This document shows positions 1-6,298 of a stretch of 18,182 nucleotides of DNA, one piece after another. Each line of letters starts with the position of its first letter. Position 1 is the stretch's first letter. Source of the stretch: UBA11574 sp964591175. Its GTDB lineage: Bacteria; Desulfobacterota; Desulfobacteria; Desulfobacterales; UBA11574. The translations under genes and the position numbers were made by a program. The DNA is taken from the NCBI GenBank assembly GCA_964591175.1, contig CAZQAF010000072.1, positions 1-18,182 on the forward strand, written 5' to 3'. The notes under the pieces are model-generated. The model saw only the letters and a list, made by a program, of their open reading frames with translations. It did not search any database and was not told the DNA's origin.

Positions 1-75
1 AAAATTTTCGCGTTCCTTGGACTTGAACAAAAATGAGCATTTTTCAAAGGTCTCGACCATAAGGTTGTCGATTAT
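1..75. other. Non-coding edge segment, content unrecognised
   Basis: No open reading frame with a ribosome binding site is present. The segment contains GGTCTCGACC, which resembles the GGTCGAGATC core of R1, so it could be the tail of another repeat cut by the window edge. That link rests on about eight bases and is weak. Confidence 0.25.
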
Positions 76-185
76 AGAAGCTATCTCAAAATTAGGATTT
101 TCGGTCGAGATCACTTGTCCGCCTCACCGCCAGCGGCATCTTCGACCGGCGGATCGGACATAAAGACTTTTTTGAGATGACTTCT
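76..185 (+). repeat. R1a: short copy of terminal-inverted-repeat element R1
   Basis: The copy opens with AGAAGCTATCTCAAAA and closes with the near inverse TTTTGAGATGACTTCT, with TA on the outside of each end. Its interior matches the outer parts of the longer copies at 11800 and 15781 (CGGTCGAGATCACTTGTCC, then CGCCAGCGGCATCTTCGACC) but lacks their central block of roughly 120-150 bp, so it reads as an internal-deletion derivative. It has no coding capacity. A non-autonomous, MITE-like element is inferred; no transposase for it is in the window. Confidence 0.8.
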
Positions 186-407
186 ATACAATAGTATATG
201 CATACACGCGGGATGTGTCCAGAAATAGTTTAACCCTAAGACAGCGAAGCGCTCGTGTCTGACGATGCCATGTGAAAAAGATCTTGTTTGGACAGGGATG
301 AAGGGTGCTTTTCAATTGTGTGTTGCTTTAAAATGGAAAATCATCATAATAATATAATTGAGGATTGGGATGTTTTAGAAGGAGAAAGACCTCCAAAGGA
401 GATATCA
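186..407. other. Intergenic, no gene recognised
   Basis: The stretch between R1a and the LivJ remnant has an open frame from about 288 joined to the LivJ start. Its residues are low-complexity and precede the natural ribosome binding site, so I do not treat it as coding. No convincing promoter or terminator is visible. Confidence 0.3.
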
Positions 408-700
408 ATGTTTGAAAAGCAGACATTACATCGAAACAGAAGCGGAAACAATAATCTTTTGGGATTTGCCATTTTGATCTTCTGCCTCGTCATGTTCGGC
501 GGGATTCGGTCCGTCACCGCAGAAGCGCCTTTGCCCGTTGAAATCGGTGCAATATACAACCTCAGCGGAAGTCAGGCCGGGCTTGACATTCTTTCGTCAC
601 GCGGTGCTGTCCTTGCGGTGGACCAGATGAACCAAAACGCCTGACCGGGTTCCTTCTCCTTAAGGTTCGCGGCCACTGATTTAAAAAACGCTTGAATTAA
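408..700 (+). pseudogene. Truncated branched-chain amino acid ABC transporter substrate-binding protein (LivJ type)
   Basis: The ATG at 408 follows a good ribosome binding site (AAAGGAG). The first 78 codons encode a charged N-terminus, a hydrophobic signal segment (about residues 17-36) and then PVEIGAIYNLSGSQAGLDIL, the typical start of a type 1 periplasmic binding protein for Leu/Ile/Val or amides. The frame stops at 644 just after a DQMNQN stretch, where family members continue with a Gly-Gly turn and about 300 more residues. The following 60 bp shift frame and hold only ambiguous remnants, and the next gene starts at 741. No permease or ATPase genes are nearby. The gene is certainly broken; the exact ligand is unknown. 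Confidence 0.75.
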
Positions 701-740
701 ACCATAGATACAATATGGTGGGGTTTACGGAGGTACTTTT

Positions 741-1880
741 ATGACCCGATTGTTCGAAGACACGTCGATTAAAGGCATGAAACTGCGCAACAGAATCGTA
801 AGATCCGCCACCTGGGAGGGGATGTGCGATTCCGACGGCAGGCCCACGCAAAAGTTAATCCGCTGCTATGAAGATTTGGCCCGCGGCGGTGTCGGCCTTA
901 TTATTTCGGGCTATACTTTTGTAAGGCCGGATGGAAAAGGGATGCCGGGTAAAATGGGCATCCACACCGATGACTTTGAGAAGGACTTTAAACAGTTGAC
1001 CCGCGGTGTCCACGCGGCCGGCGGTACCATTGCCATCCAACTGGTCCACGCCGGCGGCCAGACCGTCGCCCAAAACGCGGGCCGGCAACCCCTGGCCCCG
1101 TCTTCAATTAAGGTTGACCAGTTTCCGGAGGTCCCGGCCGAACTTTCCATCGATGACATCCAGGATATTGTCGGCGCCTTTGGAGCGGGAGCCCGCCGGG
1201 CAAAAGCCTGGGGCTTTGATGCCGTGCAATTGCACGGTGCCCACGGTTTTTTGATCAATCAGTTTCTGTCGCCGCTCACCAACCGCCGAGTCGATGATTA
1301 CGGCGGCGGTATTGAAAATCGAAGCCGGTTCCTGCTCGAAGTGTACCGGCAGGTGCGTGAGACTGTCGGTGAAAATTATCCGGTGCTGATCAAACTCAGC
1401 GCTGCCGATAACATGGACGGCGGCCTGGAAATCGCGGATGCGATATATGCGGCCAGGGAACTTGCACGGGCCGGTATCGATGCCATAGAGGTTTCCACCG
1501 GCACCCCGGCTTCCGGCGACAAAGCTCCGGCAAGAGAGAAAATCAACGCACCTGAAAAGGAGGCTTATAACTTAGGTCCGGCCCTTGATATCAAAGAGGA
1601 AGTTAACTGCCCGGTAATGGTCGTGGGAGGGTTTAGATCCTGCGAGGTGATCGAAACAACATTGAAGGGCAATGATATCAGCTACATTTCCATGTCCAGG
1701 CCGTTTATCCGGGAACCCGGCCTGGTCAACAGATGGCTTCAGGGCGATCGCAAACCCGCCAGGTGTATTTCATGCAACGGCTGTTTTAAGCCGGGTCTCG
1801 AAGAAGGCGGGATTTTTTGTGTGGTTGAAAAAAAAGAGCAGGAAAAGGCGGTCAAAAGTTCGCCATTTCCAGGATACTGA
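741..1880 (+). CDS. NADH:flavin oxidoreductase, old yellow enzyme family
   Basis: A 379-residue FMN-dependent TIM-barrel oxidoreductase. The ATG at 741 has GGAGG eight bases upstream. Visible signatures are the N-terminal LRNRIVRSAT FMN-binding strand, the HGAHGFLINQFLSPLTN active-site block (residues 165-181; H165 and H168 are in the positions used for substrate carbonyl binding), DDYGG (185-189), and the late VVGGFRS and SMSRPFIREP phosphate-binding loops. The length fits single-domain members; the flavodoxin-like C-terminal half of 2,4-dienoyl-CoA reductase is absent. A C-terminal Cys cluster (C342, C345, C348, C360) resembles the iron-sulfur ligands of that larger class. The family reduces activated C=C bonds, for example enones or enoates, with NAD(P)H; the substrate here cannot be told. 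It stands alone on this strand between a pseudogene and a convergent stress-protein gene. Confidence 0.9.
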   Translation: MTRLFEDTSIKGMKLRNRIVRSATWEGMCDSDGRPTQKLIRCYEDLARGGVGLIISGYTFVRPDGKGMPGKMGIHTDDFEKDFKQLTRGVHAAGGTIAIQLVHAGGQTVAQNAGRQPLAPSSIKVDQFPEVPAELSIDDIQDIVGAFGAGARRAKAWGFDAVQLHGAHGFLINQFLSPLTNRRVDDYGGGIENRSRFLLEVYRQVRETVGENYPVLIKLSAADNMDGGLEIADAIYAARELARAGIDAIEVSTGTPASGDKAPAREKINAPEKEAYNLGPALDIKEEVNCPVMVVGGFRSCEVIETTLKGNDISYISMSRPFIREPGLVNRWLQGDRKPARCISCNGCFKPGLEEGGIFCVVEKKEQEKAVKSSPFPGY

Positions 1881-1946
1881 AAAGCACCGGCTTCCTATAA
1901 TGAATTCTACCATCAAAAGTTGATGTTTAACCTGGATAATAAGTTT

Positions 1947-1975
1947 ATGATTTTAAATTAAGAGCATAAAATCAT
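1947..1975. terminator. AT-rich hairpin between convergent genes
   Basis: A perfect 9-bp inverted repeat (ATGATTTTA / TAAAATCAT) with an 11-base loop sits between the convergent ends of the oxidoreductase and the stress protein. The stem is AT-rich and no clear T-run follows, so termination is only a guess from position. Confidence 0.3.
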
Positions 1976-1998
1976 ATGTGTCCCTCTTATTCCCCGCA

Positions 1999-2448
1999 TC
2001 ATCTCCTGACCACAAGAACAGGAACTGTTGTTTCTTTGTGGATGATGCTGTAAGTAACGCTGCCGAATAACGCGGCAGCTAAAGCGCTTCTCCCATGAGA
2101 ACCCATAACAATGAGATCCGCATTGGAAATCTCAGCTTGTTTTGTAATCTCTTCAGAGGGATGTCCTGAGGTTACCAAAATCTCTGACCGAATACCTTTT
2201 TTATCGCACATTTTTTTTATTTCTCTTGCATACGCCTCTGCAGCTCCTCTCAGATAATCCTCGACAGGCTCTATAATATGCCGAGCGTTCTCTTGGGGAG
2301 GAATTGTTTGGGCGATCAGTGATCGATTATCAACAATGCTCAGAACAATTATCGAACACTTTAATTGCATTGCAAGGTCAATGGCATACCTGGCTGCCTT
2401 TTGAGCCGTCTCTGATCCATCTGTCGGCACAAGAATCTTTGAAATCAT
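1999..2448 (-). CDS. Universal stress protein, UspA family
   Basis: A 149-residue single-domain Usp. The start at 2448 gives MISKILVPTDGSETA, the canonical first strand and nucleotide-binding Asp, and is preceded by AAAGGAG. The frame is open for 44 more codons upstream, but that extension has no family similarity and covers the ribosome binding site. Near the C-terminus, VMGSHGRSALAAALFGS carries the G-x2-G-x9-G(S) ATP-binding motif, so this is probably an ATP-binding member. It ends with VPVLVVRR as is usual for the family. These cytoplasmic proteins accumulate under starvation or redox stress. It is transcribed away from the alcohol dehydrogenase start region and appears monocistronic. Confidence 0.9.
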   Translation of the reverse strand: MISKILVPTDGSETAQKAARYAIDLAMQLKCSIIVLSIVDNRSLIAQTIPPQENARHIIEPVEDYLRGAAEAYAREIKKMCDKKGIRSEILVTSGHPSEEITKQAEISNADLIVMGSHGRSALAAALFGSVTYSIIHKETTVPVLVVRR

Positions 2449-2654
2449 AGGTTCTCCTTTAACATTAAAAATAAAAAGTCTTTCCGGAAAATCCGGCATT
2501 ATTTCAAGGCTCTTCATTCGCCCACTTTTCTGTAACCTTTCCCGCAATGCGGGAGTCAGAGTTCTTTGGCTCTGAAACATTCCTCATTTGTTTTGCGTGC
2601 AGTGCTCAATCCATCCGTTGGGCGCCGGGAGGTTTAATTTGCTGAACGTCACGG

Positions 2655-3689
2655 TCACACCATGACCATTACCTTGAGGGCCTCGCGTGTATCCATCGCC
2701 CGGTAGCCTTCGGGCACACCGTCGAGGTCGACGGTGAGATCCAGCACCGGCGAAGGATCGAGCCGGCCGGCCAGCACATCGGGCAGCAGCTCGGGGATAT
2801 AAGCGCGTACCGGCGCCACGCCGCCCTGCAAGGCAATGTTCTGGAAAAACATTCTTTTAAAGTCCATTTCCGCGCTGTAGTGGGGTACCCCAACAAAGCC
2901 CACCCTGTAACCGGGGCGGCAGATATTGATCGCGCTGTTCATAGAATCGCTCGTTCCCACGCATTCGAGCACGGCTTCGGCCCCGCCTTTGGTCATTTCC
3001 AGCACCCGGCCGATGGCTTCATCGCCGCTGCTCATGACGAGGTCGGTTGCGCCGAATTTTTTGGCCAGTTCCATGCGTCCGGCCTGGTGGCCCAGGACAA
3101 TGATACGCTCGGCGCCGAGCCTGCGAGCCGCAAGGACGCCGCACAATCCCACTGCGCCGTCTCCAACGACGGCAATCGTGGCGCCTTTGCCGACGCCTGC
3201 GGAGACGGCTGCATGGTGCCCGGTTCCCATTACGTCGGTGAGGGGCAATACAGCCTTCAGCAGAGCGCTGTCATTTTCGACGCTCTGTGGCAACACCACC
3301 AAATTGGCGTCGGCATAAGGGGCGCGAACCATTTCACCCTGTCCCCCGTCGTTTTTCATTCCCCAGAAACCTGCGTGAGCACATGAGGTTTGCAGACCTT
3401 TCCGGCAGAATTCACAGTCTCCGTCGGAAAACGCAAAAGGGGCGATCACCCGGTCTCCCTTCTTGATGGTGCGGACCCCGGGACCCACCTCCTCGACAAT
3501 CCCCATCCACTCATGTCCTGTTCGCCAGCCCGGCTCAAAGGGTGTAAGTCCCCTGTAAAACCACAAATCCGACCCGCAGATGCAGGCGTGCGTCACGCGA
3601 ACAATAGCGTCTGTCGGTTCCGTGATTGCCGGGTCAGGTACTTTTTCAATACGCACATCTCCAGGTGCTTGAAAAACGGTTGCTTTCAT
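2655..3689 (-). CDS. Zinc-dependent alcohol dehydrogenase (MDR superfamily)
   Basis: A 344-residue medium-chain dehydrogenase. The ATG at 3689 is preceded by GAGGAG. The catalytic zinc site is complete: C38 in CICGSD, GHE at 58-60 and D152. The structural-zinc loop reads DGDCEFCRKGLQTSC, giving C92, C95 and C103, with D89 where the first Cys usually is; many members of this subfamily vary here. The Rossmann motif VVGDGAVGLCG (174-184) binds NAD(P). It oxidises alcohols or reduces aldehydes in the cytoplasm; the specific substrate is unknown. A terminator-like hairpin at 3715-3743 separates it from the pseudogene upstream, so it probably has its own promoter in 3690-3715 or is read at low level from upstream. 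Confidence 0.9.
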   Translation of the reverse strand: MKATVFQAPGDVRIEKVPDPAITEPTDAIVRVTHACICGSDLWFYRGLTPFEPGWRTGHEWMGIVEEVGPGVRTIKKGDRVIAPFAFSDGDCEFCRKGLQTSCAHAGFWGMKNDGGQGEMVRAPYADANLVVLPQSVENDSALLKAVLPLTDVMGTGHHAAVSAGVGKGATIAVVGDGAVGLCGVLAARRLGAERIIVLGHQAGRMELAKKFGATDLVMSSGDEAIGRVLEMTKGGAEAVLECVGTSDSMNSAINICRPGYRVGFVGVPHYSAEMDFKRMFFQNIALQGGVAPVRAYIPELLPDVLAGRLDPSPVLDLTVDLDGVPEGYRAMDTREALKVMVMV

Positions 3690-3714
3690 ATTAGACTCCT
3701 CGATTTAGATGTTT

Positions 3715-3743
3715 GCAAAACAAACCGGGTGCTTTGAACCCGG
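3715..3743 (-). terminator. Rho-independent terminator of the aldo/keto reductase remnant
   Basis: On the minus strand a perfect 6-bp GC-rich stem (CCGGGT / ACCCGG, plus-strand arms 3725-3730 and 3738-3743) with a 7-base loop is followed by TTTGTTTTGC. It lies about 100 bases after the pseudogene's ancestral stop and just before the alcohol dehydrogenase, in the place expected for a terminator. Confidence 0.6.
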
Positions 3744-3845
3744 ATACAAGTTGAACGTTGGATGCACTGACGTGCTTTTTAAAAATAAGTATAAACCGAA
3801 CGATGTTCAATAGCCTCTGCCTTTTAGAAGTGGTTTCAAAACCGT

Positions 3846-4149
3846 TTAACGGCCGGTCATTTTCTCCAGGTTTTCCGGGTATCGATCCCCCTGCATTGCG
3901 ATCTTTGAGGCGGCGCTATCGATGTCACGGAGATCATCCGCCGTCAGTTCCACAGCAGCAGCTCCGAGGTTCTCTTCCAGGCGATTCAGCTTTGTGGTAC
4001 CCGGTATTGGAACAATCCACGGCCTTTCGAATCAGTAAGATCATCTCCTTTTTGTCTGCAGCCGGACCGTAGCCGAAGCTCATCCCCATGCAGCCGAGCC
4101 CGAGAGCCGAGACTTCCAGGCCGCTTTTTCCCAATCTGCGTTTCTTCAT
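3846..4149 (-). pseudogene. Aldo/keto reductase with large internal deletion and a frameshift
   Basis: The ATG at 4149 follows AGGAGG and encodes MKKRRLGKSGLEVSALGLG, a clear aldo/keto reductase N-terminus, up to about residue 45 (LIRKAV). The frame then changes abruptly, and a second frame reads WIVPIPGTTKLNRLEENLGA followed by a typical C-terminal helix (LTADDLRDIDSAASKI). That segment normally lies some 200 residues further on. A second shift near 3881 puts the last residues (RYPENLEKMTGR and stop at 3846-3848) in a third frame. The catalytic Asp, Tyr, Lys and His region is therefore missing. Both ends remain recognisable, so the deletion seems recent. The intact paralog-like gene at 5000-5953 belongs to a different subgroup. 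Confidence 0.8.
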
Positions 4150-4207
4150 AGTTTGCCTCCTGAATTTTTTCTCCTTCGTAAACTTTGTTCACATCTGTTT
4201 ACTGTCT

Positions 4208-4236
4208 CGTTGATGATTATATTATAATCATCAACG
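4208..4236. promoter_or_regulatory. Perfect 14-bp inverted repeat, probable operator
   Basis: The two arms CGTTGATGATTATA and TATAATCATCAACG flank a single central base, giving a 29-bp perfect palindrome. It lies 59 bases upstream of the pseudogene ATG and contains TATAAT-like cores on both strands, so a bound dimer would cover a -10 region. This is the size and symmetry of a TetR- or MarR-type binding site. No such regulator is encoded in the window. Alternative: a transcribed hairpin, though no T-tract follows. Confidence 0.65.
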
Positions 4237-4346
4237 AACAAGGGCGATAGATCAATCCTGTTAATTGCGTGCCTAATCGTCCGAGAATTTCGATAAATGG
4301 GTTGCGCGGCAAAACGAGGCAGGCCTTACAGCGTTGAATTCACCGT

Positions 4347-4949
4347 CTATACGAAATTTCTCACATCGAGTACTTCTCCGCTTCGCTGTCCTTCCACACT
4401 TTCTTTATATGCAAAGGCGACCTGTTCTGCGGGCATCCCTTCCACGCCATCCATCCCCAGGGCTTTCAGCGTTTCTTCAACCCAGATTGGACTGACAACG
4501 TTCACCCGGATATTGCGCTGAATCTCCAGCGCCGCGGCACGCACAAAGCCTTCGATACCGGCGTTGACCATGCTGATGGATGCACTGCCCGGCATTGGAT
4601 TTTGACTGAGCACACCGCTGGTTAAGGTGAATGAACCATTGTCGTTGATGTGGTTTAGACCTACCCGGACAAGATTGACCTGGCCCATCAATTTGTTGGT
4701 AAGTCCCAAGAGGTAGTCTTCGTCTTCAAGACTGTCAAGACTGCCGAATTTGGCCAAACCCGCTGCAGAGATAATCGCGTCAAACTTACCGACATCCTTG
4801 AACAATTTGCGGATGGAATCTTTTGCGGCAAGGTTCACCTGGAAATCGCCGCCGCTGAACCCGACCTTTACAATATCGTGGTCCGGCGCCAGCAAATCGA
4901 CCACTGCGCGTCCGATGGTGCCGGTGGCACCGATAATAATGATTTTCAT
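4347..4949 (-). CDS. Short-chain dehydrogenase/reductase, atypical active site
   Basis: The start at 4949 (200 residues) has TGGAGA eight bases upstream; an in-frame ATG eight codons earlier lacks this spacing. The nucleotide-binding loop GATGTIG (7-13) and the SAAG strand (61-64, the NNAG equivalent) are present, and S111 occupies the catalytic Ser position. The YxxxK pair is not: the aligned positions are I125 and N129 in a block reading SISMVNAGIEGFVRAAALE. The protein is also short for the family (usually about 250). A small subgroup of annotated short-chain dehydrogenases shows this pattern. It may be a reductase using other residues, or a nucleotide-binding protein without classical activity. 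It starts 50 bp after the aldo/keto reductase stop, so the two are likely co-transcribed. Confidence 0.8.
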   Translation of the reverse strand: MKIIIIGATGTIGRAVVDLLAPDHDIVKVGFSGGDFQVNLAAKDSIRKLFKDVGKFDAIISAAGLAKFGSLDSLEDEDYLLGLTNKLMGQVNLVRVGLNHINDNGSFTLTSGVLSQNPMPGSASISMVNAGIEGFVRAAALEIQRNIRVNVVSPIWVEETLKALGMDGVEGMPAEQVAFAYKESVEGQRSGEVLDVRNFV

Positions 4950-4999
4950 TGCGTATTCTCCATTAGTTATCAAACTTCAGTTATTTCAAACCTATGCCA

Positions 5000-5953
5000 T
5001 CATTTACCGGCCTGGTTCAGCAAGACCATGTCCTCTGCGCTCAGTTTCAGCGCCAGCGCCCTGGCAAAACTCTCGACCTGTTCTACGCTGGTAGCACTGA
5101 CAATGGGTGCGGTGACGCCTTCACTCTGGATCAGCCAGGCCAGCGCCACTTCCGCCGGTTTAGCACTGTTACCGGCAGCCACTTTATCGAGTGCCTTCAG
5201 GATGGCAAACCCCCGGTTACCAAGGTACTTGGCAACGCCCTCACCCCGTTTGGATTTACCCAGATCCGGTTTTGAACGGTATTTACCGGACAAAAAGCCG
5301 GACGCCAGCGAGTAATAGGTCACCACGCCCAGCCCTTGCTTGATGCAAAGGTCACGCAAGGGGCCATCAAAACTGGCCCGGTCGTAGAGGTTGTATTCCG
5401 GCTGAAGCACCTCATAGCGGGGCAGCTGTTTGTCTTTTGCGACCTGCAAGGCTTCAGCCAGTTGATCGGCGTTTAGGTTTGATGCCCCGACAGCCCGGAT
5501 CTTTCCTGCCTCCAGCAGCCTTTGAAAAGCACCAAGGGTTTCCTCAAAGGGCGTATCCGGGTCCGGCCAGTGCGAGAAATACAGATCCACCACATCAGTG
5601 TTCAGCCGTGTCAAAGACTCATCAACGGCCTGACTTATCCACATGGGACCGAGGCCTTTTTTACCCGGTTGTCCGAGATCAGAGCCGACCTTGGTAAAGA
5701 GCGTGACTTTGTCACGTATGCCGGGACGGGCCTTGAACCAGCGCCCCAGAATGGTTTCCGACTCACCGCCTTTGTTTCCGGGGGCCCAGGAAGAATAAAC
5801 ATCTGCCGTATCAATGGCATTGAAGCCATGGTCGATAAAGGCATCGAGTACTGCAAAACTTTGTTTTTCATCGATGGTCCAGCCGAATACATTGCCGCCG
5901 AACACCAACGGCACTACGGAAAGACCTGAATTTCCTAAAACACGCGTTCTCAT
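5000..5953 (-). CDS. Aldo/keto reductase
   Basis: A 317-residue NADPH-type aldo/keto reductase. The ATG at 5953 has GGAGG six bases upstream; a GTG six codons earlier would overlap that site. The catalytic tetrad is intact: D48 and Y53 in DTADVYSSWA, K88 in LFTKVG and H128 in LYFSHWPDP. The GASN strand and a C-terminal VSATSVEQVE cofactor-phosphate loop follow in the usual order. It reduces aldehydes or ketones in the cytoplasm; the substrate is not predictable. It is first in a two-gene unit with the short-chain dehydrogenase. Directly upstream is the tail of a methyltransferase gene whose TGA (5968-5970) lies just ahead of this ribosome binding site, so the original operon was longer. Confidence 0.9.
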   Translation of the reverse strand: MRTRVLGNSGLSVVPLVFGGNVFGWTIDEKQSFAVLDAFIDHGFNAIDTADVYSSWAPGNKGGESETILGRWFKARPGIRDKVTLFTKVGSDLGQPGKKGLGPMWISQAVDESLTRLNTDVVDLYFSHWPDPDTPFEETLGAFQRLLEAGKIRAVGASNLNADQLAEALQVAKDKQLPRYEVLQPEYNLYDRASFDGPLRDLCIKQGLGVVTYYSLASGFLSGKYRSKPDLGKSKRGEGVAKYLGNRGFAILKALDKVAAGNSAKPAEVALAWLIQSEGVTAPIVSATSVEQVESFARALALKLSAEDMVLLNQAGK

Positions 5954-5967
5954 CTTTACCTCCTTAA

Positions 5968-6135
5968 TCACTTCTTGTAGCTGATAGAAATACCCTCTTG
6001 GCTCGACCCGTCTATTCTGGTCATAAAATTAAGCAGGCTTTCCACATCGTCAAGAAACGCTTTCATTCCGCTATCTCTCTCCCAGGAAACATTATGTGCG
6101 GTAAAACACCCGCCAGCTTCTATTAAATTTTCTTC
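5968..6135 (-). pseudogene. 3' remnant of a class I SAM-dependent O-methyltransferase
   Basis: One minus-strand frame stays open from 6135 to the TGA at 5968-5970 and encodes about 55 residues: LIEAGGCFTAHNVSWER, then GMKAFLDDVESL and a GISISYKK terminus. This matches my recollection of the last strands and C-terminus of YrrM/catechol-type O-methyltransferases (a 'PGG...AHNV' strand followed by an amphipathic helix and a 'G.(S/A)(I/L)SYKK' end). There is no start codon or ribosome binding site, and an in-frame stop (6136-6138) directly precedes it. The 5' two-thirds is missing, and repeat R2c lies 25 bases further upstream. Confidence 0.6.
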
Positions 6136-6160
6136 TCATTGGATTCCCGATTTAAGTGGC

Positions 6161-6265
6161 TAACACTACTGATGGCCGATGCTAAGATGGGTCAGGAGCA
6201 GGTACGACCTCAATTGAGATACGAATAAACATAAAAGACAAACTGAACAAAAATAAGAACCGATA
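6161..6265 (+). repeat. R2c: third copy of repeat family R2
   Basis: The segment begins AACACTACTGATGGCCGAT and continues with GGTCAGGAGCAGGT, matching copies at 8704 and 11346, then diverges at the AGAACC(G/T)ATA region, where R1d takes over. It carries an extra 17 bases at 6207-6223 relative to the other copies. On the plus strand a short frame (ATGGCCGAT...) closes after 18 codons. No function is recognised. Confidence 0.7.
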
Positions 6266-6298
6266 TCGGACGAAAAGACTTTTTTGAGAGGGCTTCTA
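6266..6298 (+). repeat. R1d: right-end fragment of R1
   Basis: The bases TCGGACGAAAAGACTTTTTT, then GAGAGGGCTTCTA, match the right end of R1c closely. Only the terminal 33 bases are present; the rest of the element is replaced by R2c. Its final CTA is, on the minus strand, the TAG stop codon of the hydroxyacid dehydrogenase. Confidence 0.75.

Noticed and set aside
288..407. N-terminal 40 codons preceding the LivJ start
   Set aside because: The strong ribosome binding site and signal peptide place the start at 408.
2449..2580. 44-residue N-terminal extension of the universal stress protein
   Set aside because: The extension has no family similarity and would cover the AAAGGAG site that serves the start at 2448.
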